Shown: positions 25,925 to 34,131 of the stretch, piece by piece
Layout: every line of letters begins with the position of its first letter
Position numbering within the stretch: the first letter of the stretch is position 1
From: Spartobacteria bacterium
GTDB lineage: Bacteria > Verrucomicrobiota > Verrucomicrobiia > Chthoniobacterales > UBA10450
Direction of reading: 5' to 3'
Assembly: GCA_003169695.1 (NCBI GenBank)
Contig: PNAS01000042.1
Coordinates: 3,419-67,418, forward strand
Length of the DNA stretch: 64,000 bases
Program-made: the position numbers and the translations under genes
Notes under the pieces: model-generated
The model's database searches: none
Told to the model about the DNA's origin: nothing
Seen by the model: the letters and a program-made list of their open reading frames with translations, nothing else

Positions 25925-26365
25925 TTACACAGCAGGAAGCCGTTTCATTCGTGCGCCCAAAAGCACGCCCACTGCGCCGAGGACTGGGTTGAGCAAGTGC
26001 ATCCATATGGGCATCTGCGTCAGCCGCATCGCATCCATACTTGAGACTTCGCCGGCGCGAACATGAGGTGTTGGATCACGCATCTTCGGGATGCAAAAGA
26101 GTATGAGGACAATCAGGACGATCCCTGCGAACACCTGGCAGGTTCGCTTGCTTTTGCTAACCGCAGCGCAGACGTAGCCACCCAGAATCGAGCCGCAAAG
26201 ACTAAGGGCGGCAGAGAGCACAAGCCAAAGAGTGGATACCTCGTAACTGTCGGGTTGAAAGATACGTTCGACGCCAAGCGCAAGGTAGGCGCCGGTGAAG
26301 ATGGCGAAGAAAAAGACGAATATGACAGCAAATCCGACGATCACTCCAACGATAGATCTTAACAT
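25925..26365 (-). CDS. Integral membrane protein, unknown function
   Basis: A 146-aa protein with about four transmembrane segments: SIVGVIVGFAVIFVFFFAIFTGAYLAL, TLWLVLSAALSLCGSILGGYVCAAV, CQVFAGIVLIVLILFCIP and WMHLLNPVLGAVGVLLGARM. The pattern (helix, GGYVCA helix, short helix, terminal Gly-rich helix) recurs in small uncharacterised bacterial membrane proteins. No catalytic or transport signature is present. It lies between the broken DUF1697 gene and a small basic protein gene on the other strand. Confidence 0.75.
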   Translation of the reverse strand: MLRSIVGVIVGFAVIFVFFFAIFTGAYLALGVERIFQPDSYEVSTLWLVLSAALSLCGSILGGYVCAAVSKSKRTCQVFAGIVLIVLILFCIPKMRDPTPHVRAGEVSSMDAMRLTQMPIWMHLLNPVLGAVGVLLGARMKRLPAV

Positions 26366-26483
26366 TCAGGCTCCCTGTTTTGAAAGGGCGCGATGTTATC
26401 GAGCCGAAATGGCCAAAGCTACGAAAATCTTGAACAACTCTGCATTCGCCAAATCGCTAAATCGCCAGATCGTTAACTGAAAA

Positions 26484-26690
26484 ATGGATCCGTACGCAAA
26501 GCCTAACGAGCGAAAGATCGGCGCCAAGCGGCCGAAGATTTCTCATTTGCCCCGCGCCGCCGAAACCCGGACGCGCAGCGAACGGCAGGCGGAGAAGCAA
26601 GCAGTCGCGGCGGAGCGACGGGCGATCAAGAAGTCAGCCCGCCGGCACCTCAAGAAAGACCTGCTGGCTGATCTGGAGGAAACCGTTTGA
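26484..26690 (+). CDS. Small basic protein, unknown function
   Basis: A 68-aa, highly charged protein (KPNERKIGAKRPKISHLPRAAETRTRSERQAEKQAVAAERRAIKKSA). The C-terminal half is a predicted amphipathic helix. A nucleic-acid or ribosome-associated role is conceivable, but there is no recognised domain. ATG 26484 is the only good start; the ORF ends before a 140-bp region that holds a palindromic repeat. Codon use looks like that of its neighbours, which supports coding. Confidence 0.6.
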   Translation: MDPYAKPNERKIGAKRPKISHLPRAAETRTRSERQAEKQAVAAERRAIKKSARRHLKKDLLADLEETV

Positions 26691-26752
26691 GGTCGGCGGC
26701 GCAAAGATCAGTTCGGCTTGGCGCGCCGATACAGAGGCGTCTGTTCTCCGGT

Positions 26753-26782
26753 TAGGCGCTCGCCGCGGCGAGCGCCGCTACA
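26753..26782. repeat. Palindromic repeat B, copy 1
   Basis: AGGCGCTCGCCGCGGCGAGC is nearly self-complementary and is followed by GCCGCTACATCGG. The same palindrome followed by CTCTACTACA is found at 51717-51748, and a GAGCGC...CTTCTACATCGG relative lies at 61870-61895. Confidence 0.85.
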
Positions 26783-26833
26783 TCGGCCTTGGCTCCGGCC
26801 GCAGGGCGCAATACCTGCTTTTCAAGACTCGCT

Positions 26834-27143
26834 ATGAACGACGTGGAGACCCATGACGCCGACAACCGCAGATTGATCGATGGGCTGAGGCAGGCGCTCG
26901 ATATGAACTACGCGCGACTACTCGAAACCGCGAAGAAGGAATGCGAACGCAACTTCGCCAGGAAAGATCCGAGCGATGCTTGCGTGAGCGTGCGCGTTGG
27001 TTCAGGCGATTCGCAAAGGCTTTCCCTACCCTGTGCCGGAATTCTTCGAAAACGGGGTCGATCGCTTCTTAACAGCAACGGACGCCCTTCGCTGGCGTAA
27101 GTCGCCGCAATCCAGAGTCACCGCAGTCGGTTATATTTCTTGA
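26834..27143 (+). pseudogene. Small unknown protein with a probable frameshift
   Basis: The first frame gives MNDVETHDADNRRLIDGLRQALDMNYARLLETAKKECERNF up to about 26985, then turns into Ser/Gly/Arg-rich nonsense. The next frame supplies VQAIRKGFPYPVPEFFENGVDRFLTATDALRWRKS, ending in GYIS and TGA at 27143. Both halves look like genuine coding sequence and join near CTTGCGTGAGCG with a one-base shift, giving about 100 aa. No family is known. The 3' end overlaps the convergent P1-peptidase gene by 26 bp. Either a pseudogene or a sequencing/assembly indel. Confidence 0.6.
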
Positions 27144-28314
27144 GCAAATCACGCACGCGGTCGTGTGGGAGGGCGTCGACGTGATGGTTGTCGCGGCCGG
27201 TCATACTTTGATTGGCGACCAAAGCATTCGCGACCGCTTCCTCGGTTGCTTGCACGACGGCAGTGAAGATCGGATCGAGGCGATCGTTCGGAATGGTTTC
27301 AACCGAATGCGTAACCTGGTCGGCGTCGGCCGCGTTCGGATTAGCCGTTGAGAATGCGATAAACAAATCGCCAGAGCCGTTTCCGGAAACAGTGCCCGTG
27401 CACGCGAGCCCGAGCGTGACGCGGCGCGCGAGCCGTTTCAACTGGTGCGGCAAGAGCGGCGCGTCAGTGGCAACGACAGCGATGCATGAGCCGGCCTCTT
27501 TCTTGTAAACCTCGCCTGGGATTTCCTTGCCAATCGGCACACCCGCGATGATGAGCTGCGGGCGGCGCCCAAAATTCGCCTGTAGAAATACGCCGACTGT
27601 GAACGTACGGACAATTCCCGCCTTTCCTTTCATGTCGACCTTACGCGAGGCCGTCCCGTTCCCGCCTTTGAATTCGTAACAAATCATTCCCGTCCCGCCG
27701 CCGACGCTCCCCTCTTCGATCGCGCCGCCATGCGCGGTGTCGAGCGCATGCGCGACGTGCTCCGGTTTCACGTGGAAACCATTGATGTCGTTGAGCCAGC
27801 CGTCCCATGTCTCAGCCACAACCGGTAGACTCCAAGAGAAGCCTTCCGAATCAGCGCCGCCGTGCGCGTTGCGCCATGCGATGACCGCGTCCCGTGCAAC
27901 GCCGACGCTGTGGGTATTGGTCAGAATGATCGGCCCTTCCAGAAATCCGCCTTCCTCAATCCACGCCGTGCCAGTCATTTCTCCGTTGCCGTTGAGCGAA
28001 AAGACGCTGGCGTAAACGGGATCGTTCGACTCGCGGCCACGCGGCACAATCGCCGTCACTCCGGTGCGCACCGGCCCCTTGCCAACTTCAAGTTTCCCTT
28101 CGCCGCTAATCAACGTCGTGTAACCAACTTCAACGCCAGCGACATCTGTGATGGCGTTCAGCGCCCCGGGCGTGCCGTCGAATGGAATGCCGAGAGCGCG
28201 GGCGCGGATGGATTGCGAGTCAGGCGGCGGGGAGGTTTGCGGTTCACGGGCCTGGAGGAGCGGGAGGAAGGGGAGGAGGGCAAGCGCGATTAGGCACGGT
28301 GAGGTTGCATTCAT
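27118..28314 (-). CDS. Exported P1-family (DmpA/BapA-type) aminopeptidase
   Basis: N-terminal-nucleophile peptidase of the DmpA/BapF family (MEROPS P1), which removes N-terminal residues, in some members beta- or D-amino acids. A signal peptide starts at M28314 (MNATSPCLIALALLPFLPLLQA). Conserved pieces: RARALGIPFDGTPGALNAITDVAGVEVGY, TNTHSVGVARDAV, VAETWDGWLNDINGFHV, EGSVGGGTGMICYEFKGGNGTASRKV and the C-terminal GNGSGDLFIAFSTAN. Self-cleavage occurs in the GTAS region in this family; which residue is the nucleophile here (Ser of TASR) is inferred. The longer ORF from 28380 reads through a DNA repeat and would disrupt the signal peptide. Confidence 0.88.
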   Translation of the reverse strand: MNATSPCLIALALLPFLPLLQAREPQTSPPPDSQSIRARALGIPFDGTPGALNAITDVAGVEVGYTTLISGEGKLEVGKGPVRTGVTAIVPRGRESNDPVYASVFSLNGNGEMTGTAWIEEGGFLEGPIILTNTHSVGVARDAVIAWRNAHGGADSEGFSWSLPVVAETWDGWLNDINGFHVKPEHVAHALDTAHGGAIEEGSVGGGTGMICYEFKGGNGTASRKVDMKGKAGIVRTFTVGVFLQANFGRRPQLIIAGVPIGKEIPGEVYKKEAGSCIAVVATDAPLLPHQLKRLARRVTLGLACTGTVSGNGSGDLFIAFSTANPNAADADQVTHSVETIPNDRLDPIFTAVVQATEEAVANALVANQSMTGRDNHHVDALPHDRVRDLLKKYNRLR

Positions 28315-28328
28315 GGCGAAGAAAAGAA

Positions 28329-28393
28329 ACGTCCAACGTCCAACCCTCCTCCGCAAGGCTACCGCGGGCAGGCCGTTCAACGTCCAACGCTCA
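28329..28393. repeat. Repeat E (AACGTCCAACG), copy 1
   Basis: Two clusters, ACGTCCAACGTCCAACC and TTCAACGTCCAACGCTCAATG, are separated by about 30 bp. The same tandem 8-bp CCAACGTT-type unit is inside ubiD at 37202. In translation it reads NVQRPT, as often seen in verrucomicrobial proteins. Confidence 0.8.
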
Positions 28394-28421
28394 ATGAAGA
28401 AGCGGCGGCGCCACTGACCAA

Positions 28422-28490
28422 GGAGGGGCGGTCTTCAAACCGTCTAGTGTTTGGCCATGCGACGCCCGGCGGTTTGGAAACCACCGCTCC
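28422..28490. repeat. Palindromic repeat K upstream of dnaX
   Basis: GGAGGGGCGGTCTTCAAACC and, 30 bp on, GGCGGTTTGGAAACCACCGC form an imperfect long inverted repeat in the 227-bp gap between the P1 peptidase and dnaX. It ends about 50 bp before the dnaX start. Confidence 0.8.
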
Positions 28491-28541
28491 ATGTTTCTGA
28501 TTTCTGTTTTCGCAGGCGATTGGCCGGATTAGATTCGGAAC

Positions 28542-30263
28542 GTGAGCTATCAGGTCTTTGCCCGAAAATATCGCCCACAGACCTTTGACGACCTGGTCGG
28601 TCAGGCGCATGTCACGCGCACGCTCAAAAATGCCGTTGAGCAGAATCGGCTTGCGCATGCCTATCTGTTTGTGGGGCCGCGCGGGATCGGGAAAACATCG
28701 ACGGCGCGCATCCTGGCGAAGGCGCTCAATTGCGTGAACGGGCCGACCATCACGCCGTGCGGCGTTTGTGATAGCTGCAAGGAAATCACGGCGGGGAACA
28801 GCCTCGATGTGCTGGAGATCGATGGCGCGAGCAACAACGGCGTCGAGCAGGTGCGAGAGCTGCGCGACAACGTGCGTTACGCGCCGAGCAAAGGGCATTT
28901 CAAGATCTACATCATCGACGAAGTGCATATGCTCACTTCCGCCGCGTTCAACGCACTCCTGAAGACGCTCGAGGAACCGCCGCCGCACGTGAAGTTCATA
29001 TTTGCGACGACCGAGCCGCAAAAGGTTTTGCCGACAATCCTGAGTCGCTGCCAGCGCTTTGATCTTCATCGCATCCCGGCAAACCTGATCGCGAAACACC
29101 TGCAATTCATCGCGGACAAGGAAAAGATCACGCTCGACCCGACCGCAGCGCACGCCATTGCGAAGGGCGCAGATGGCGGGCTGCGCGACGCGGAATCGAT
29201 GCTCGATCAACTCGTGGCATTCTGCGGGGAAAAAATCGCGGAGCCGGATGTCTTGAACGTGTTCGGATTCACTAGTGAACAAACGGTCGCCAATTTCACC
29301 GACAAGATTTTGCGCGGCGAAACGCCAGAAGCGCTCGAGCTGCTCCATGCCGAAGCGGAGAGCGGCAAGGACATGATGAAGCTAATGTCCGATCTGATCT
29401 CTTATCTGCGCGATTTGCTCGTTGGCAAAGTGAAACCGGACGCGCTCGCGGATGACTTGAATCCGGAGTTGCAGAAATCGCTCGAAGCACAGGCCGCGAT
29501 GATTGAAACCGACCGCCTTCTGGAGTTGATCGATCAATTCGCCGCGGCGGAAAAGCGGATGAAATGGGCGCCGAATAAACGGCTGCATTTCGAGGTCGCT
29601 GTGATCAAAGCAATCCAAACACTGAGCCAGGTAACGCTCAACGAGGTGATCGAGAATCTGGCCGCTCTCCGCGACGGAAAATCAGAGTCGCAAGCACCCT
29701 CGCCAAAGAGCGCGGCGAGGCCTCCGGACAAGAGGGCTGCGCCAGTCACGCCGTCGGCTCCAAAAGCCGCAGCTCCACGGGTCGCGGAGCAGGCGCAGCC
29801 CTATGAGACGAAGGCGCCCCGTGACGACCAACCGGTTTCGCCGGCAGTCGAATCCAAAACTGTAGATCATGAAGCAGTTTGGAATAAAGCTGTCGATCAA
29901 ATCCGGACGCGCCGGCCGTTGATTCGGGGTTGGGTGGAATCCGCGAAAGCGTTGGGAACAGAAGGACGTTTCTTTCTGCTCGGGTTTCCACCAGAACAAA
30001 AAACGGCGATGGAATCGGTGGCCAGTCCGCGCACTCGTGATTTTCTCGAGGCGCTCATTAAGGAAATCAGCGGGCAGGATTTGAAAATCAAATTCACTCT
30101 GAAAGAAGGTTTGCCCGTAGTGGTTGTCGCAGATCCGCCGGCGGCGCTGGATGAGTTGCCGGCAAAGAAGAAGGGGGACTCGCAAGCGATGTTCAAGGAT
30201 GATCCGCTCATCCGGGAGGCGTTGGAGATTTTCAAAGGCGAAATTAAAACCGTGAGCGATTGA
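28542..30263 (+). CDS. dnaX: DNA polymerase III subunit gamma/tau
   Basis: Clamp-loader ATPase. Residues 1-350 form the AAA+ and lid domains: YRPQTFDDLVGQAHVTRTL, Walker A GPRGIGKTS, the zinc module LNCVNGPTITPCGVCDSC, DEVHMLTSAAFNALLKTLEEPP, sensor-1 FATTEPQKVLPTILSRCQRFDL, and sensor-2 GLRDAESMLDQL. An Ala/Pro/Lys-rich linker (about 385-440) leads to a C-terminal tau-like region. At 573 aa it is tau-length; I see no obvious A-rich slippery site to make a short gamma. The start is GTG (28542; GTG AGC TAT CAG). ybaB follows 6 bp later; the usual third gene recR is absent. Confidence 0.95.
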   Translation: MSYQVFARKYRPQTFDDLVGQAHVTRTLKNAVEQNRLAHAYLFVGPRGIGKTSTARILAKALNCVNGPTITPCGVCDSCKEITAGNSLDVLEIDGASNNGVEQVRELRDNVRYAPSKGHFKIYIIDEVHMLTSAAFNALLKTLEEPPPHVKFIFATTEPQKVLPTILSRCQRFDLHRIPANLIAKHLQFIADKEKITLDPTAAHAIAKGADGGLRDAESMLDQLVAFCGEKIAEPDVLNVFGFTSEQTVANFTDKILRGETPEALELLHAEAESGKDMMKLMSDLISYLRDLLVGKVKPDALADDLNPELQKSLEAQAAMIETDRLLELIDQFAAAEKRMKWAPNKRLHFEVAVIKAIQTLSQVTLNEVIENLAALRDGKSESQAPSPKSAARPPDKRAAPVTPSAPKAAAPRVAEQAQPYETKAPRDDQPVSPAVESKTVDHEAVWNKAVDQIRTRRPLIRGWVESAKALGTEGRFFLLGFPPEQKTAMESVASPRTRDFLEALIKEISGQDLKIKFTLKEGLPVVVVADPPAALDELPAKKKGDSQAMFKDDPLIREALEIFKGEIKTVSD

Positions 30264-30268
30264 CCGTT

Positions 30269-30580
30269 ATGAATCTCAACAAGCTAATGAAGCAGGCCCA
30301 GAAGATGCAGGACCAGATGGCGAAGACGCAAGCCGAGCTCGAAGGTAAAACGGTCGAAGTGCAAGCGGCCGGTGGAAAGGTCACTGTCGTCGCGAATGGG
30401 TCGGGCGATGTGATCTCAATCAAGATTGCGAAGGAGGTCGTCGATCCCGAAGATGTGGAGTTTCTTGAAGAAGCTGTCCTAAGCGGCGTGAAGCAGGCGA
30501 TCGCGCAAGGCAAGGAGCTCGCCCAATCGGAGATGACAAAGATCACCGGTGGGCTTGGTGTCGCAGGCCTCGGCTTGTAG
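30269..30580 (+). CDS. ybaB: YbaB/EbfC nucleoid-associated protein
   Basis: Small DNA-binding protein that forms a tweezer-like dimer, usually co-transcribed with dnaX. 103 aa from ATG 30269 (MNLNKLMKQAQKMQDQMAKTQAEL), with the conserved core VQAAGGKVTVVANGSGDVISIKI and the tail GGLGVAGLGL. The track ORF adds three residues from a GTG-like start inside the dnaX stop region; ATG is favoured because the family begins MNLNKLMKQAQKMQ. It lies 5 bp after dnaX, and a repeat plus the convergent hisJ-type gene follow. Confidence 0.93.
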   Translation: MNLNKLMKQAQKMQDQMAKTQAELEGKTVEVQAAGGKVTVVANGSGDVISIKIAKEVVDPEDVEFLEEAVLSGVKQAIAQGKELAQSEMTKITGGLGVAGLGL

Positions 30581-30601
30581 GACCATCGCATCGGTTGCCG
30601 A

Positions 30602-30637
30602 TCCGAACAATAGCAGGCGGAACGCCGCTCGCCCTAC
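30602..30637. repeat. Repeat F-like element supplying a stop codon
   Basis: On the minus strand it reads GTAGGGCGAGCGGCGTTCCG; the TAG inside GTAGGG is the stop codon of the adjoining PHP phosphatase gene. The same GTAGGGCGAG head occurs at 38301. Confidence 0.65.
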
Positions 30638-31425
30638 AACGTGCAAATCACGCGCGTTTGGCGTTTGTGTTTTTCGTAAACGGAAACTTCACGCACACCC
30701 AAGATCGCCATCTTTTCGGCCAGCCGATCATAATTCTCGCCGAGCTGCGCGTGCGAATGCGCATCGGACGCGGTCGTGAATCGAATTCCTTTCGCAATCG
30801 CGAGCTGAATGATTTCATCGGACGGATAGAGCTCGTTCACTGGTTTGCGCCAGCCGGCGGTCGAGAGCTCGATGCAGAGGCCTCGGGCGGCGATAAAATC
30901 GAGCGTCCCTCCGACCAGCGTTTCGATTTTCGACCTCGGACGATGTCCGTGAATCTTGATGAGATCGACATGCGAGAGGCAATCGACCAGGCCAGTCGCC
31001 GCGACCTCGCGGACGCGCCGGAAATAATCGGTGTAGATCTGATCGATGTCGCGATCGGCAAACTGGTCTGCGCCGGCCGGCACGCTGTCGAACATCTGAT
31101 CCGGTCGCTCGAGAAAGTGAACCGATCCGAGCACGAAATCGAGTCGGTCCCAATTCTTCTCGACCCAACGCCTTCCCATGATTGATTGGGCCGGATCGTT
31201 GTCCAATTCCACCCCGGCGCGAATTTTGATGTCGGAATTTGCCGCGCGCAGGTTTTCGATTTCGGCAAAGTCGATCCCTTCGTGATAGCGATCGTGATCG
31301 GTAAAAGCGATGTCGGTAAGCCCGCTTTCTCGAGCATGATCGACCCAGGGTTGGAGGAGCTTCTGGCTGTAAGGTTGGATCCGATGGCCTTGCGGGTGCG
31401 AATGATAATCGGAAAAGAGTTTCAT
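30634..31425 (-). CDS. PHP-family histidinol-phosphatase-like phosphoesterase
   Basis: Metal-dependent phosphatase of the HisJ/HisK PHP group, which in some bacteria makes histidinol from histidinol phosphate. The 263 aa contain the PHP metal motifs: DYHSHPQGH, AFTDHDRYHEG, the ELDN glutamate, DFVLGSVHFLE, CLSHVDLIKIHGH, and TTASDAHS. The length and the motif GSVHFL fit HisJ. No his operon surrounds it, so the substrate could be another small phosphate ester. Its TAG stop is part of a GTAGGGCGAG repeat, and repeat A lies just upstream of its start. Confidence 0.85.
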   Translation of the reverse strand: MKLFSDYHSHPQGHRIQPYSQKLLQPWVDHARESGLTDIAFTDHDRYHEGIDFAEIENLRAANSDIKIRAGVELDNDPAQSIMGRRWVEKNWDRLDFVLGSVHFLERPDQMFDSVPAGADQFADRDIDQIYTDYFRRVREVAATGLVDCLSHVDLIKIHGHRPRSKIETLVGGTLDFIAARGLCIELSTAGWRKPVNELYPSDEIIQLAIAKGIRFTTASDAHSHAQLGENYDRLAEKMAILGVREVSVYEKHKRQTRVICTL

Positions 31426-31431
31426 TGGGAA

Positions 31432-31486
31432 GTAGCACAGCTTCCAGCTTGCGAACCAAAAAACGCAAGCTGGAAGCTCGTGCTAC
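31432..31486. repeat. Palindromic repeat A, copy 3 (intergenic)
   Basis: GTAGCACAGCTTCCAGC... and its inverted partner ending in GAAGCTCGTGCTAC flank a 10-bp spacer. It fills the 62-bp gap between two minus-strand genes and matches the two copies in purL. Confidence 0.93.
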
Positions 31487-31487
31487 T

Positions 31488-32021
31488 CTATGGCGCGGTC
31501 AGAAATTTTTGCCCGATGCGCAGCTCGGGATATTGCGGAAAGAAAACTTCGACGATGAAAACTTTGTTCGGTGTCAGTTCGCGCGTGGCGATCGTTTCCG
31601 GATAGTAGATATGCTCTCCCGGATTGACCAAGACGGCACCGGCGTTCGCGTCAAAGGCATGGTTGTCCGACCAGGTAGTCAGCACCACGTCGGATGAGTT
31701 CTTCAGGTATATTTCAATTCGCTGATCGGTGGGGAAATCGAGCGCGATGGCACGCTTTGAGAAGTTGGTGAGTGTTATTTTGACCTCAAGCTGCCGGACC
31801 TCGGACAACTTCACCGGCTGCGGTGAGAGCTTCAAATCGAGGACCAAACCGCGAAGCCGCGCGTCCTTGTAATTCGGCGCCGGGCTGGACTGAAATGGAT
31901 GGAGCATCCGAGTGAACCAGCCACCGCGCTTCTGAGGTGTCGGCTGCGGCGTCGGGTCCTCGGCCATGAGGTGGCCGGCGATCGCGAGCGAAAGCAGGGC
32001 CAATGCGACGGAGCGGCTCAT
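31488..32021 (-). CDS. Exported BsuPI-domain-like protein
   Basis: A 177-aa protein with a signal peptide (MSRSVALALLSLAIAGHLMAE) and a Pro/Gln linker (DPTPQPTPQKRGGW). The C-terminal domain pattern LEVKITLTNFSKRAIALDFPTDQRIEIYL, then VVLTTWSDNHAFDAN and FIVEVFFP, resembles the BsuPI (intracellular proteinase inhibitor) beta-sandwich, in which the FPT-x-Q and W-S-D elements recur. Many such secreted proteins in soil bacteria are of unknown role. The stop lies 2 bp from repeat A. Confidence 0.72.
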   Translation of the reverse strand: MSRSVALALLSLAIAGHLMAEDPTPQPTPQKRGGWFTRMLHPFQSSPAPNYKDARLRGLVLDLKLSPQPVKLSEVRQLEVKITLTNFSKRAIALDFPTDQRIEIYLKNSSDVVLTTWSDNHAFDANAGAVLVNPGEHIYYPETIATRELTPNKVFIVEVFFPQYPELRIGQKFLTAP

Positions 32022-32172
32022 GAGCGGCTAATCAGCAAACGTTGCAAATCCTGTCAAACCCTTTATCGCTTCTCTGATGGCAATATCTACATCGCATCCG
32101 GCCTGATCTCCAATGACATCGAGCTGATGAAAAAGGACTGCGACGAATCGGGCCGGCGGAAAAGATAAGGCA

Positions 32173-33213
32173 ATGCGACGTCTTGTAGCGCGTTGCGCGC
32201 TTGTTTTGCTCGCCAGTTTGCTGTCTATGGTGCAAAGCCAATCTGAGCCATTGAACCTCGCGCTCCCAACGGACAACGATGCGATTCTTCGCGGTGGCGG
32301 CCCCGAGTTTTATCAATACATCGAGCGCGACTACAAAGGGGTAAAATCGACGCCGTGGGAAGGCGGTCAGTATGGATTCGTCCGCGATCCGATCGAGACG
32401 CCCGCGGGAATTGTTTACACTCGCTTTCATGAAGGCATCGACATCCGCCCGCTGCAGCGCGATGAGCGAGGCGAACCGATCGATCCGGTGCGCGCGATTG
32501 CCGCAGGCGTGGTCGTTCACACGAACCTGGTGCCAGGATTTTCCAACTACGGCAAGTATGTCGTAGTGGAACACCGCTGGGACGGCTGCAGCTATTACAG
32601 CCTTTACGGGCATCTGAGCTCAATCCAGGTCCACGTCGGGCAGCTCGTGCAGCAGCGCGATCAGCTTGGCGTGATGGGGCATACCGGCGAAGGCTTGAAT
32701 CAGGCGCGCGCCCATTTGCATCTCGAACTGAACCTGATGCTGAGCCGGCAGTTCGAATCGTGGCACGACAACTTGTTCAAGACAGATCCGAATCATCACG
32801 GCATTTACAATGGGATCAATTTGATGGGGATCGATATCGCGCGCCTTTATCTCGCGTTGCGGAAACAGCCTGCGCTCACCATTCCGGAATTTCTTTCCGA
32901 AGAGGAGACGCTTTATCGCCTCTTGCTTCCGGACTCGGGACACTTCGATCTTCCGAAATTTTACCCGTGGATGCTCGCGCAGAAAAACGCTGAAAGGCCT
33001 GTTTCGTGGGAGGTTTCATTCAATCGCGCGGGGGTGCCGCTGAAGATCGCGCCCAGCGGGAAACATGTCCGGGAACCGGAACTCTCCTACCTGAAACCAA
33101 CCGGAATCGAGTCGTCGTATCTCACGCGAGACCAGGTCGCCGGTCGCGGACAAGGCGCCCATCTCACCGACAAAGGAAAGCGGTTCGCCCGGCTTCTGAT
33201 TTATCCAGATTAG
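32173..33213 (+). CDS. M23-family (LytM/gamma-type) peptidase
   Basis: Exported zinc endopeptidase that probably cuts peptidoglycan cross-links. The 346 aa begin with a signal peptide (MRRLVARCALVLLASLLSMVQSQS). Metal ligands: the histidine and aspartate of RFHEGIDIRP (HxxxD) and the HLHLEL pair (HxH) after GHTGEGLNQARA, with YSLYGHLSSIQVHVGQ in between. The C-terminal 120 residues after the domain are unassigned. The start is ATG 32173. Next gene: a Tat metallophosphoesterase, 72 bp downstream. Confidence 0.92.
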   Translation: MRRLVARCALVLLASLLSMVQSQSEPLNLALPTDNDAILRGGGPEFYQYIERDYKGVKSTPWEGGQYGFVRDPIETPAGIVYTRFHEGIDIRPLQRDERGEPIDPVRAIAAGVVVHTNLVPGFSNYGKYVVVEHRWDGCSYYSLYGHLSSIQVHVGQLVQQRDQLGVMGHTGEGLNQARAHLHLELNLMLSRQFESWHDNLFKTDPNHHGIYNGINLMGIDIARLYLALRKQPALTIPEFLSEEETLYRLLLPDSGHFDLPKFYPWMLAQKNAERPVSWEVSFNRAGVPLKIAPSGKHVREPELSYLKPTGIESSYLTRDQVAGRGQGAHLTDKGKRFARLLIYPD

Positions 33214-33285
33214 GGAAGCAGCCTCCAAATCTCGCAGAGAAGCCGGATGGCAAGAATGCTATATGCTCCTTGAAGCCCCGTTAAA

Positions 33286-34053
33286 ATGAGCAAGATCACA
33301 CGGCGAAAATTTCTCGGCCTGACCGCGCTGACGCTGCCAGCGGCGCTCGGGGCCAATGCGCGGTTCATCGAGCCGACATCGCTGCGCGTCACGAAGTTCA
33401 ATTTGAGCGGAGGCGTGGGGGATTGCCGCTTCGTCCATTTCACTGACTTCCATCACAAAGGCGATGTGAGTTACGCGGCCGACGTGGTGCGCACGATCAA
33501 TGAGCTTGCGCCCGAGTTCGTTTGTTTCACGGGCGATCTTGTCGAAGAAGCGCGGTTTGCGCCGGAAGCGCTTGGTTTCATTCAGCAAATTCGAGCGCCC
33601 GTTTACGGCTCGCCGGGAAATCACGATTACTGGAGCCACGTTTCTTTTCCGGAGTTTGAGCGCGCGTTCGCGGCGACTGGCGGCGCCTGGCTGGTTGATC
33701 GTTCCGTGGTGCTTCCTGAACATGATCTCGAACTCGTCGGGATGGCAGTACAGGGCATCAATGCTCTCACGTCGCCCAACGCCAGCCGGCGGTTGTTGTT
33801 GATGCATTACCCGGGGATGGCGAGTCAATTGCATGGGCAGCGGTTCGATCTCATTCTCGCGGGACACTCGCATGGCGGACAAGTGCGGCTGCCGTTCCTG
33901 GGCGCACTAATCGTCCCCCATGGCGTCGGACCGTATGATCTCGGTTATTACGATACGCCTGGAGGTCCGCTTTATGTGAACGCCGGCATTGGAACGTATC
34001 GCATTCCCGTGCGCTTGAATTGCCGGCCTGAAATCACGGTCGTGACCATTTAA
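33286..34053 (+). CDS. Tat-exported metallophosphoesterase (YaeI-like)
   Basis: Calcineurin-like phosphoesterase with a twin-arginine leader (MSKITRRKFLGLTALTLPAALG). Metal-binding motifs: FTDFHHKG (family DxH replaced by DFHH), FTGDLVEEA (GD), GSPGNHDYW (GNH), LLMHYPG (H) and AGHSHGGQVRLP (GHxH). The 255 aa match the YkuE/YaeI type, some of which act on phospholipid or UDP-diacylglucosamine substrates; the substrate here is not deducible. It follows the M23 peptidase by 72 bp, so the two envelope proteins may be co-expressed. Confidence 0.88.
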   Translation: MSKITRRKFLGLTALTLPAALGANARFIEPTSLRVTKFNLSGGVGDCRFVHFTDFHHKGDVSYAADVVRTINELAPEFVCFTGDLVEEARFAPEALGFIQQIRAPVYGSPGNHDYWSHVSFPEFERAFAATGGAWLVDRSVVLPEHDLELVGMAVQGINALTSPNASRRLLLMHYPGMASQLHGQRFDLILAGHSHGGQVRLPFLGALIVPHGVGPYDLGYYDTPGGPLYVNAGIGTYRIPVRLNCRPEITVVTI

Positions 34054-34131
34054 CTTCCTGCCGGCAGGTGAGGCGAGACTGGGTCCGAGCCCGGTCAATG
34101 ATCAGCTCCGCAGAGCGTCGCATTACCAATT

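Noticed and set aside
28377-29348. 323-aa minus-strand ORF
   Set aside because: Antisense to dnaX, which is unambiguous.
28600-30260. Programmed frameshift site for a short gamma subunit in dnaX
   Set aside because: I looked for an A-rich slippery heptamer with a downstream stem and saw none; only AAGAAGAAGGGG near the 3' end, too late to make a gamma form.
30700-31200. Complete histidine-biosynthesis context for the PHP phosphatase
   Set aside because: No his genes occur in the window, so the HisJ/HisK name was not used as a gene symbol.
31899-32168. 89-aa plus-strand ORF with a CKSCQTLYRFSDGN stretch
   Set aside because: The tail after about 32030 looks protein-like, but it has no start codon with a plausible ribosome-binding site outside the opposing BsuPI-like gene. 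Kept as a possible short ORF but not reported.
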